From positions 1 through 52,500 of the forward strand of contig ADNK01001574.1 in assembly GCA_000320545.1 (NCBI GenBank): 52,500 nucleotides of DNA. Reading direction: 5' to 3'. Below the pieces are notes generated by a model. It ran no database searches. It saw only the letters and a program-made list of their open reading frames with translations, and had not been told where the DNA came from. The stretch comes from Bigelowiella natans CCMP2755. Taxonomy: Eukaryota > Cercozoa > Chlorarachniophyceae. The position numbers and the translations under genes were made by a program. Below are positions 43,278 through 52,500 of this stretch, in pieces (position 1 is the first letter of the stretch; the number at the start of each line of letters is the position of its first letter).

Positions 43278-45400
43278 GAGGGGTTGATCTCGATCCTGTG
43301 TAAAGAGATGTCCTGCTACGCTTCTTACCGCATTCTCACTAGTTAGCATTGTATTTTATTTTTTCAAAAAGGAGAAAAATGAATTAAGCAAATCTGTCTA
43401 GTCAAAATCCTCTAACCTACGAAGGGGTCAAGTACTAGGGAGCCCCTCTTCACCTGGTGAGAAGAAGAAACAGAAGAAGAAGAAGAAGAAGAAGAAGAAG
43501 AAGAAGAATAGAATGGGAAAGGATATGAGATATACAGCGGAGGAGAGAGGGAGAGGGTTGCACCTTTGCGAAATTGCACATGATAAGAGCAAGCTCAGGA
43601 TCCATCGTTGTTGGGCCTCTGTATCTACGGCTTTTCACATCGAGAGCTCTGAGCTGAGAAGAGAGACGTCGATTCACTGCTATCTAAGGTTTGGAGAGAA
43701 TAACAAGAAAGCATAGACAAACGTAGTAATGCCGCAGTAAGTCTCTTTCTGAGTTGTCCATACATGGTTAATTTAAGCACACCATAGCGAATGATAATGA
43801 CCTGTCGCAAGAGGAAGAAACGAGGCGATTCGAATCCGTATGGTAAAGACTGCACGCCGCAATAGCTAACCACGAGATAAACCTGTTCTGGATGCTGGGC
43901 GATGGGGGGGGTGAGGGGGGGGGGGGGGGGGATATCACACAAGTTGGTCTCTACTGAAAAAAGGTACGAGGCGAATCAACATAGGAAAGAAGCAAAGGTT
44001 CTTTTTTTGAGTGTCATTTTAAAAGTATACGCACTACTACCAACCAATATCTCTATCTCCTTTCATAACGATATATTGGTGTCTTAATGTTGGCGAGGTA
44101 GTAATCTAACCATCATCATGCCATGAGTCAATCGCTGTAATTATATCATCTTTACCGTAAGATTTACCCTCCCCGTTGGGTTTAAGTAAGTATGAATGTG
44201 CTTCATAACACCATCTCTCTCCTGCAGGGGAGGGGAAAGATGGTGAGAAATTATTATTTGATTGGCATTCATGAAAGGAAGAGACGGATAGGGAATACCT
44301 GCTTAGACGTGAAGAGCTTTCTTCCAACGCTTGTTAGAGCAATCGAGAAAGTACGATTAGAGGAATGGCAAGCGTGAAAATTAGCACGCGTTTCATCATC
44401 TGAGAGGAGGGCTTGTATGTCCTCAGCTGGGCCTTATCGATATATTATATCAGCATATATGCAGAGCATCGTTAGGTATGAGGAATCATTAAGGTCTTAC
44501 GTACGAATGTAATGGGCTATCGTTAATAAGAGCTGGCATCATACCTCCAAGGACCTCATAGAAGCCTTTTATTAAGACCGACGATTCACAAGCCTGAGAT
44601 GGTGTATACGTTAGTCAGACAACCAGTACGGAAGGACGTAGTTTGCATAGTTATTCATTAAAAAAATAAAGCACCTTTTTGCTAACTCATCAGTTTTCAC
44701 TCTAAGAAGTGCATTTCTTCAGGAATAATACGAGAGGGGCGGCGTATTACATCGTGTTACATATAATATGGTGTAGTACTCTTAGAACCTCTCGAAGGAT
44801 ATTGTCTTTAAGTATGCTTTCCCCAGGATTGCCACGGTCGCCAATCCACCTGTAGTCGGTGAAAATGACCACGAAGAAAATGAAGAGAAGAATGGTGAAT
44901 AGTAAGGCTTTCTAATCGTAAGGCTCTTTAATCGAGCTGGCATTGGAGTTTAATAGCAATCAATTTTTCTTTTGTTGCGGAATCTAATTTTCTCGGCAAA
45001 TATTGGAATTCACCATAAGGGAGAGTATTGGTCGTTATCCAGCACAGGGCGCAGGAAATCATTCCTTATTGATATTGTCCGAAATATATTATATCAATTA
45101 AGCTTCTTCCGATCAATTGTAATAATATGGGAGATGTTTGTACTACGATAACGGGGGGGGTGATACCAACAGTAGCCATAATGACAATGGCAACAATAGT
45201 GATGACAATAGCAAAGCATATCGGAATAAAATTGAAGATCACATTCGAAAACTTTTCGGAAGACAACTTACGCATTCATACCCAATGTTGTATCCTTCGA
45301 GAAGAGTCTTCGTTTCATCCTCCCGAAAATCCAGATATTGGTGCCGATACCAGCAGAGCAATGCTGAGGGGGAGACATCATGTGCATCATCCGTGTAAGT
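41145..45400 (-). CDS. TRMT11: TRM11-type tRNA (guanine10-N2) methyltransferase, 18 exons found
   Basis: Exons: 45363-45282, 44849-44789, 44593-44545, 44426-44299, 44221-44168, 43894-43802, 43683-43564, 43453-43417, 43098-43048, 42823-42785, 42629-42573, 42437-42317, 42200-42167, 42025-41977, 41874-41812, 41633-41557, 41369-41349, 41192-41145; about 395 codons. The short first exon with ATG is not resolved (45364 to about 45560). Landmarks: YRHQYLDFREDE and VLIKGFYEVLG (N-terminal THUMP-like region), SRRYRGPTTMDPELALIM, SAM motif VLDPFVG/TGSLLLAAANLGA, acidic loop GSDVN, catalytic DAIITDPPYGIREG and NGRLVFWVP. TRM11 with TRM112 makes m2G10 in tRNA. The last two exons (after VISVSRQ) are weakest. 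One acceptor uses a 28-base C-run as polypyrimidine tract. Confidence 0.9.
42075..42109 (+). repeat. (CA)n microsatellite in TRM11 intron
   Basis: Between exons 42200-42167 and 42025-41977. Confidence 0.95.
42979..43272 (+). repeat. (TA)n microsatellites flanking a TRM11 exon
   Basis: (TA)n at 42979-43008 and 43236-43272, on either side of exon 43098-43048; another at 42457-42490. Confidence 0.9.
43462..43509 (+). repeat. (GAA)n microsatellite at a TRM11 acceptor
   Basis: On the coding strand a (TTC)n polypyrimidine run ending just before the CTCACCAG acceptor of exon 43453-43417. Confidence 0.9.
43904..43931 (+). repeat. G-run (C-run on the coding strand) at a TRM11 splice acceptor
   Basis: Nearly uninterrupted G tract whose complement directly precedes the CATCGCCCAG acceptor at 43895. 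Confidence 0.7.
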
Positions 45401-46147
45401 CCGAGCACATCTTCGAGTTGAATATATGATGAACACTCATGTCGCACTCCCTTATTCGCCAATTTTGGCCCCACAGATGAGAGGATAGGGGGGAAAGGAG
45501 AGGGAGGGGGAAATCCGCAAGATATTCGCACATGCTGTGATCTGCATGCATTGTTAATGTTCAATTTGAGCTGCGTTGGTTGCAGTCCTCCATTATTTCT
45601 GCAGGCCAGGCGGCTTGTTCCATCATTTCCTATTCTTCCGGACGCAACCTCATCAGATGTTTCGGGCTTCAAATATTGCCCAATTTTTTCTGAACATTCT
45701 CATGAGATTCCCAATTTCAAACTGCATTCAAATTTGACATGCGACCGTTGACTTCAGCGTGTCACCATGTTGAACGCAAAGTGCAGTAAATTACTGCTCT
45801 GCGACAATGAAAGTACGAAATAACACCCGGAGATTCTCTCGAGATGGTATAGGAATCACAACGGGTCACACATCCGATACGAGTACCGGAAAATAATCTC
45901 TATTGTTGTTATCATACTGTTGTGCTGCCGATCATGTCGTCAGCTGAGTGTTAGATTGGGAATAGTAATATCTCTTGTCATAGTACATATTTTACAACAA
46001 CGGAGAATATCCTATTTTTTTTGACAGAATAGAGACGTTACACATATCTCAAAAGGGGCTAACGGAAGAATGAAGCCCCCACACCCTCCACGCAGTTCCT
46101 ACTAAAAAGATCGTCGAGAGGGGAGGACTTGGCTGTAAAGCTTGACA
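45364..46147. other. Divergent 5' flank between TRM11 and the two-TM protein
   Basis: Contains the unresolved TRM11 first exon and one TTGTCGCAG motif on the minus strand. No other gene seen. Confidence 0.5.
45799..45807 (-). promoter_or_regulatory. TTGTCGCAG motif, candidate regulatory element
   Basis: Fifth copy, on the minus strand, 341 bp upstream of the plus-strand gene start and about 440 bp upstream of TRM11 coding exon 45363. Confidence 0.3.
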
Positions 46148-48640
46148 ATGAGTCAGCTTAGCCGAAGAAACACTGGACTAAATGATTCTTCATATTACAA
46201 CAATCTTGGTACCTCTCGCTTTTCTCCTTCCATCTATCTATCATTCCCCCATTGACTCCCAATTTGGAAACTCAATTTCTTCCAGACTTAAAGCAGAGTT
46301 CAAGGACCAAGGAGGATGATATCATTGTGAACCAGCACCAAACGATATTTCACACGCTTCGAGAGCACGGGAAGCTGTTCAGCATCATTTTCGACAATTG
46401 GTTTCAGTTTGTAGCACTGTTGCTTACGATTAGCGGAGTAATAGTGAGCATGACTCTTATCATCAACTACTCCGTATCTGATTATTTACATCGGAATAAC
46501 AATCCCACGACTGCGTTCGAGAGGCTCTTCATCAAGGAGCAAGAAGATTTCGGATTCTTGCTTTGCATGCGTATGATATTCTAGATAGATTTGGCAAACA
46601 AATTCTCAGTCTTCCGTGCATTCTTTTTACACTATGGCACTCTCACCCTTCTGCCTGTCGTGCGCGAGTTTAACCTTTAAAGTATCCTGCAAAGCCATTT
46701 CTGCCGCCGCTTCGCCGCCAATCTACTTCAAATGCACAATCTCTATTCTAATATTAATACAACCTTGCAATCACCATTTCCTTTATCTTTTAGGAAAGCA
46801 AGATCAAGAAGGGAATACCTGTCCGGATGAAAATTTTGCGTTTCGTACAAAGTCAATATTCAATGTGACGCGTGAAGACTTCGACCATACATTACCGGTG
46901 GACATCGATACGTGGCCATTGTCTATTGGGGTAAGTGACTTACTAGTGCAGTAGCCAGGCGCTTACAAATACATTCCATACATAAAAAGAGGTGGAGACA
47001 GCATAGAGCGAGGGACACGGAGACAAGAATCAAACAATATTGCACCCTTTAACGATAACATAACATGAAAACTCAAGAAGTACCGTGTTTTTCTTCATCT
47101 AGACGGTGCCAGATGCGTACGTCGCACTTATGAAGAAATGCTGGCAAATAGAGCCTTTTCATTGCAACTCATCAACGATTAATTGTGCTCTGAATCGGAA
47201 TTTCGATGTGGTTAACAAGATACCAGAATACGTCACTTTCCGGTAAATTTGCTCTCCCCCGCCACCTCTTCTGTCTCTTTCTCCCCTCCTCCCCTTCCAC
47301 TTGACCTATCTCTACCTAAGAACCAAGGTCTTACATGATTTTTTATTCATACTAACTATCTCGTTGTCAATCGTTCGAAAGTCAGAGTGTGACTACTGTT
47401 TATACCAAAAACTACAGAGAATGGAAATTTTGATGAATTTTCTATGATAAATTTCCTTTATCGTCAACAGTACACGGAAGCGTGTATTTGTGTGTGTGTG
47501 TGTGTGTTTGTGTGTGTTTGTGTGTCTATATTATCGTGTTTGGTGGTGAATTCCCTTTGTGCAGGTTCAGCTGGGGCACACGAGAATTCATGCGTGATTC
47601 GACGTGCACGCGCCTGTACATCGTCGGCTACCACACTAGCAACAAGGTTTTTGTTGCTGTTGTTGTTGTTGTTGTTGTTGTTATACGTGTAGTGGGAAAT
47701 CTTCCATTCTTTCCAGCACACCGACGATTTCATTCCTGTGCATTGTATACATGCTGTTCGTCGGCATGAGAATAGGAGGAGGTGCCTTGTTCGCTGCTCG
47801 TTTTTGCGTATCATGAGTGTCTTTAGAAGCAGGAAGCAGAGTTTTTGACGACGCTCGGAAATCATACAAAACGCACTATATTTTTCATTATTTTCCCCCG
47901 TAAAAATCGGAGTATGCGCCACACCATTGATATACCAAACCCATCTTCACAGAACATAGAGCTAAACGACGCTATCTCGACTGCCACGCCTATTTATGGG
48001 TGAGACCTGTGTGACTTCAACGCCGCGTGTTTTCCATTCCAATCCTCCTAACTCATATCACACTCATTAGGTACAACCAAGTGCTGGAAGTGCAGGCGCA
48101 TTTCTCCAAATTCGTGAGGTTGAATGGTGAGGAGGACAATCGAGTCGAAGTCCATACTTACCAGGGCAATCCCGTGGCTATCAACGACACTTGGGTGGGG
48201 GAGAGGCAGTATCTGGCTGATACGCCGGTGGCAACACTTGACCTCTACATGCTTAGCCCTGTCGGTATGCTATGGTTTATTGATGTTTCAAAGGAGCAAA
48301 GCACCTTCGACTACAAAACAGCGCTAGCTGCTGTTCTCTCAGTCGCCGGGTTCGTGTGATATTGTGTGTGCGTGACGACGCTACTTATTCACATGAATAA
48401 CATCATTTTAGGTTTTTGAACATCGTCGCCAAATGCTTCTGGAAGAAGGACAGGAGTGGATTTTGGCTCTTCAGATATGGACACAGAAACAGAACACTTG
48501 AGAAAAGCTATCGGCGACGGCACTTCAGGGTTTTGAATGACGATGAATTGCTTGACGAAGATAATAGTGGCAAACTCCATTTCAACCGCGGTGATAGTAT
48601 TTCTATGACAACTAGTATTGCAGGCTCAGCTATACAATAG
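46148..48640 (+). CDS. Two-pass membrane protein with Cys-bearing ectodomain, unknown family, 8 exons
   Basis: Exons: 46148-46208, 46286-46570, 46794-46930, 47103-47242, 47565-47646, 47953-47999, 48071-48349, 48412-48640; 1260 nt, 419 aa, all GT-AG and in phase. Layout: short polar N-terminus, TM1 (FVALLLTISGVIVSMTLII, about residues 58-76), ectodomain of about 240 residues with six Cys (LLCMR, NTCPDE, KKCWQ, FHCNSS, INCALN, STCTRL) and N-glycosylation sequons such as NVT, NSS, NDT, then TM2 (LAAVLSVAGFLNIVA), a basic juxtamembrane segment (KSYRRRHFRVL) and an acidic/Ser tail. This two-TM topology with internal termini resembles P2X, ENaC/ASIC or ERGIC-type proteins, but I find no diagnostic motif of any of them. 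Confidence 0.8.
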
Positions 48641-49652
48641 CCAACAGTACTTTAGTAGTAAATCAAGTGATCGAAATGTGATGGCATCATGTATATCTCG
48701 ACCACACATGTATCATTACCCACGTACATGCAAGCAAGCATGTGTGCAATCATTTTTCCAAAGCCAAGCATGGCCTAGACGGAGTGTGTGGCATGGAATC
48801 TGACTTTTGGCGGTGATGATGAATGCATAGCTAAGTGACAATTTAAAAGCAGCACAGGCCAGCAGCTATCTAACGTATACGCACGTCTAGAGGCCACCGA
48901 ATGCATACAACATCTAACATGATGAAGCAATATGTATCGTAGTGTGCAGTGCGAAACAACCGCATTTGTCAAACGCGGTGTGTGTGTGGTTTTAGTGCGC
49001 TAAATTGAATCTGGATCCCATCATTGCGACCAGTGCAATTACTTTGACTCGCAGCTGCGATGATGGGCTAGTTGCCAAGATCAGCATGTACATGTAATGA
49101 CTATTCTTGGGGGGAAAATGAAAAAAATGAGGAATTGTTCTTTCAGAAGCCATGCTGTGCATTATTGTGATTGGAGTTGTGTTGCTTCCATGCATGTTGA
49201 CACAATGAACAATGTGAACTTGCATCGCATAGGCCCGCAACACTCGGCTCGCTGCGTTGCACGTTATGTCATCGCAACATTGAGATGGCGCACTAAAAAA
49301 GTCGAGATGAGGGGCTACTAGCTAGCCCGATAATGACGCGTCTTCCAAGCATGCATGCTGAGCGCTGCAGCCGGCGACTACCGACTTCATGTTGCAGTGA
49401 ACCACACACACTATGCAGTGCATGGCATCATTCATCAATGCACCAACAAGTAGCAGATTTTGCACAGCTGTCAAAGCGCCCATCACGAGGATGCTGAACA
49501 TGCTGCATTTTTGCACGGTCATTCGCGCATTAGCACAAAAATCGAGAAAAAAAAGCAGGTGCTGCATGATCTTGATCTTGATTAAACGAGTTCTGCTGAT
49601 GTATCATTAGCTTGAGATTTATCTGTTACACGTACAACTGTAACTTTGATGT
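48641..49652. other. Gene-free spacer, CATG/GCATGC-rich
   Basis: Tail-to-tail region between the two-TM gene and kinesin. ACATGT, GCATGC and CTAGC words recur; no coding or RNA gene recognised. Confidence 0.5.
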
Positions 49653-50140
49653 CTATTTCGACTTAAGGGCCTTAATCTCAGCCTTAAGCCTAGCAATCTC
49701 CTCGTCCCTTTCCTCAAGAGCCTTGCTATTGCTTTCGCTGTTCTTATCAGCGCTATTCTTTACCATTTTGACCCTCGTAGCATAGTTGAGAGCGTTTATC
49801 GTCTCGTCCGTGTTATATCTGTAACAACGAGGAGTAATGATAAGGAGCGAACGTGAATGGTGGACTAATCCCTATGGTAAACGGGAAGGGTGTTCTGTTG
49901 CTTCTACGCTGCAATTTGGTATCGAGTGATTGTTTCTTACCCTGACGGCGAGACATTGACAAACATAAGCGTCTTAGCATTCCCTCCAAGGGAGTCGGAC
50001 ATTAAGTTCGTCAGAACGTGCGATCTGCAGCAAATTGCTCGACTTAGTGCGGAAAGGAGAGATTGATGGTAAGAAGCCTAATGAGCATCAGCTAGTGTAG
50101 GTGTAAACAAGCGCGCGCGCACACACATATACTCACACCC

Positions 50141-50184
<44 letters not shown>

Positions 50185-51081
50185 GAGAGGGGATAGTGCA
50201 TCTGAAGTAGCACCGAACCGAATAACTGACCTATATGGCACATGCTTCGATCCAGATGACAGCGCTGCAATGACGTTGCCTTTTGTTCCCCAACCCCGTC
50301 CCAAATGTATCAAAAAAATAAAGAAATCATTCGTACTCCCTCGTAATGCAGCAAATCTCGATAACTTTTTTCTCGTAAAATCACTATTTCCCTCCAAAAC
50401 TGGCAAGGTTCTGGTTGGGGTATATTTAGATATGTGGTGATTGCATTTGTTGTCTTCAGTGATATTACCAAGAGCTGAAAGGGATTGGTTGATGCTCTGA
50501 GCTTCTTTCATCTGTTCCGCTGTCGCGCCTAAATGTCCAAAATGCAGTAATATATGGCTACGCATTCATTTAAAATCCTAATGTTAAAGAGCAGCATACA
50601 AGATGCTTGCGCCGCTCACACGAAATGGGGTCATTAGCATTACTGTTCGCTCGCAAAACCTACAACGCTGCTTGTCGCTAGTACCTGTTTTGGAAGCGCG
50701 CTCACAGCCTGCAAGGTCTACGAGTGATAGCTTGCCGAACGTCGCTTTCCCTGCACACCATAGATGCATTAGACAAACGTTTATAACGACGAAAATGTCA
50801 AATTGTTTCAAGATTCTTCCTCTAAAGGAGCAGAGCAGTCCAGGAGCGAGATATGGCAATGAAGCACATGGTTGATAGTTATCAAACCTTTCTTCCCTTG
50901 TTTCTTTATTAGAACTGACAGGATCAGGTGTGACCTAGAGCTACCAGCATTCATCAACGTTGAAGATACCTATAAATGCCGAGGGTGACAAAAGAAAGAG
51001 ATAAACTCAAAGCCCCTCGCAGGGTTTATTCTAATAAAGTTAAAAAGTAGTCCTGGATTTTAAATCAACAGGACCGAGATT

Positions 51082-51117
<36 letters not shown>

Positions 51118-51671
51118 TGTTCCAATTCGCTGCTATTCGGTAGTAGTGGTGTGCTGCGCTGATGATACTTGCCTTTCTATTTTCGTTTCCTTGCTGCATA
51201 ATTGCAAAGAGATCCTTCTCTTTTGGTGCCAGCTTGATCTCAGCACCTCGTACCTGTGAGGAAGACGCCATTGTAATGATGATGATGATGATTAGGATAA
51301 TGATCATGTCAGCTGTTCTTACTTCTACAATGCCTCGTCGATCTTTGGTCACCTTCAGCTTATTTTTACCACGGTTCTTCTCATCGCAGAGCAAATCCTG
51401 CGAAAACACATCTTTATCAAAGAACTTACCATATATCAATATATAAAAATGTAAGTATATATGTATATATAACAATCAGGGATTCTATACACGCGCAGAT
51501 GCAAGACAAGGGTAAGTACCTGCAGTTTCGCCTTGTAAAGCTCCACCATGTAACAGCTGACTTCTACTTTTCCTGAAGAAAGAACATTTTAATTTAATAA
51601 ATGAGAAAATTATAGTAATCGTAGTGATGTGATGAAAATATTTCAAATCAGCGACTCACCACGCATAGTTT

Positions 51672-51747
<76 letters not shown>

Positions 51748-52449
51748 AATCACCAGTCTGTCTTCCCTTTTCAACGAGTTTATAGAGCGATTGTATCGCT
51801 CTTGGAGCAACACCAGGGTTTTCGTCCGAACCGTACCTAAAACGGCGATTTCAGTACGAAGTCAAATAAGCATGGTAGTAGTAGTATTAGTCGTAGTAGT
51901 AGTAGTTGTTGTCCAAGAGGGAAACAGATTATGACACGCCTTAACCATCAAATGGTGGGTGTTCTTCATCAACGCTATCCCACTTGTAAGAGACTTCATT
52001 GAATGGATGCAGTGCTGCGGCTGTTATCGCACGCTAATACTCACATTGTGTACGTCTTTCCGGTCCCTGTTTGGCCGTAGGCAAAAATGCACACGTTATA
52101 CCTGCATGTTGAACAGACAAAAATCAATCGCAAATGAGCGTCACTGGCTCTTTCGGGCACATCAGGAAGCGACATCTCTCATCTACTCTTCTACTCTCTC
52201 TCTCTCTCTCTCTCTCTCCCTCTCTCTCCTCTCCCTCCCCCCCCCTCTCTCCCTCTTTCCCTCTCCACAACAAGAGATGTTGATTACGATTGAACTCAAG
52301 TTGTTTTGGAAGATTCGTTCGTTAGCTTTTATGTTCCCTACCCGTCATACGCCGATTGAATAAGATGTGATGTGTTCGCATAGACTTGTTGTTGCGTGCT
52401 CGAGGGCCCATACACCTCATCGTAGCTGAACGTTTTCTCTCTATCTCTC
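49653..52449 (-). CDS. Kinesin-14 with C-terminal motor, KCBP-like; 5' end beyond window
   Basis: Exons inside the window: 52449-52342, 52101-52045, 51836-51754, 51572-51520, 51397-51323, 51253-51173, 50969-50888, 50750-50685, 50528-50469, 50279-50231, 50024-49941, 49818-49653; the gene continues to the right. Motor motifs in order: KTFSYDEVYGPSS, P-loop FAYGQTGTGKTYTM, VSCYMVELYKAKLQ, RKVSSTLMN-AGSSRSHLIL (switch I), LVDLAGCERASKTG (switch II), EAQSINQSLSALG, SHVLTNLMSDSLGGNAKTLMFVNVSP. The protein stops about 50 residues after the motor, with DETINALNYATRVKMVKNS and the helix EEIARLKAEIKALK. A motor ending this way with an RVK..N..KN..S..E.ARLK stretch fits KCBP/KIN14-VI, probably minus-end directed. 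Cargo or calmodulin domains cannot be seen. One intron (51172 to 50970) starts AAG|GCAAGT, a GC-AG intron. Confidence 0.9.
51676..51745 (+). repeat. (TA)n(TG)n compound microsatellite in kinesin intron
   Basis: Between exons 51836-51754 and 51572-51520. Others in kinesin introns: (TA)n 50147-50179, (TG)n 51085-51115, (CT)n 52192-52250. Confidence 0.95.
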
Positions 52450-52500
52450 CTACGGTACAATGGTAGATGATAAGGCAAGTACGATAGAGACCAAGATCAA

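Noticed and set aside
43802-43850. GATTCGAATCC resembling a tRNA T-loop
   Set aside because: It is within a TRM11 coding exon and lacks the rest of a tRNA cloverleaf.
47464-47922. 152-codon minus ORF with Asn and Thr/His runs
   Set aside because: It is antisense to a two-TM gene exon plus (TTG)n and (TG)n microsatellites.
1-52500. CRISPR-like spaced repeats or a prokaryotic operon
   Set aside because: All tandem repeats are simple microsatellites or short duplications without spacers, and the genes are intron-bearing eukaryotic families.

Overview
The window is eukaryotic nuclear DNA from a protist or alga-like lineage that I cannot place further. The evidence is spliceosomal GT-AG introns (about 40 to 370 nt) in nearly every gene, very dense microsatellites, and complete genes of purely eukaryotic families (ARF GTPase, RFWD3 RING/WD40 ligase, TRM11, PRA1, kinesin). 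Most genes are spread over many small exons, so I rebuilt them by joining exons at GT/AG sites whose phases agree and whose translations match the family. Totals for the complete models are multiples of three.

Layout. 1-3667: 3' part of an LTR retrotransposon (+) with RT, RNase H and integrase, broken by a perfect 183-bp internal repeat and ending in an LTR. About 3781-7008: poly(A)-polymerase/OAS1-fold nucleotidyltransferase-like gene (+) lacking two catalytic Asp. 8571-9122: orphan ORF (-). 10464-11966: membrane-anchored TauD-type oxygenase (-). 12597-13151: ARF1-type GTPase (+). 13755-16007: 11-exon PNKP-type polynucleotide kinase (-), head-to-head with 16285-22450: RFWD3 ubiquitin ligase (+, about 24 exons). 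24666-29108: MFSD8/CLN7-like transporter (-, 15 exons). 29977-32101: PH-domain gene (+), then a low-complexity Q/N/H/S-rich gene to 36630 (+). 37259-39066: PRA1-family protein (-, 6 exons). 41145 to about 45400: TRM11 tRNA methyltransferase (-, 18 exons found). 46148-48640: two-TM, Cys-bearing membrane protein of unknown family (+, 8 exons). 49653 to beyond 52449: C-terminal-motor kinesin-14, KCBP-like (-, cut by the window edge).

The genes do not form one pathway. They are mostly housekeeping functions: trafficking (ARF, PRA1, MFSD8), tRNA modification (TRM11), microtubule transport (kinesin), and an adjacent divergent pair tied to DNA-end repair and the damage response (PNKP-like kinase, RFWD3). 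Between genes lies a distinct class of spacer rich in CATG, GCATGC and CTAG words, with at least one alignable dispersed repeat. The 9-mer TTGTCGCAG occurs five times, always in 5' flanks, and is a candidate regulatory element. Microsatellites concentrate in introns, sometimes serve as polypyrimidine tracts, and in several genes run through coding exons as poly-Ser, poly-Thr, poly-Gly or poly-Asp.
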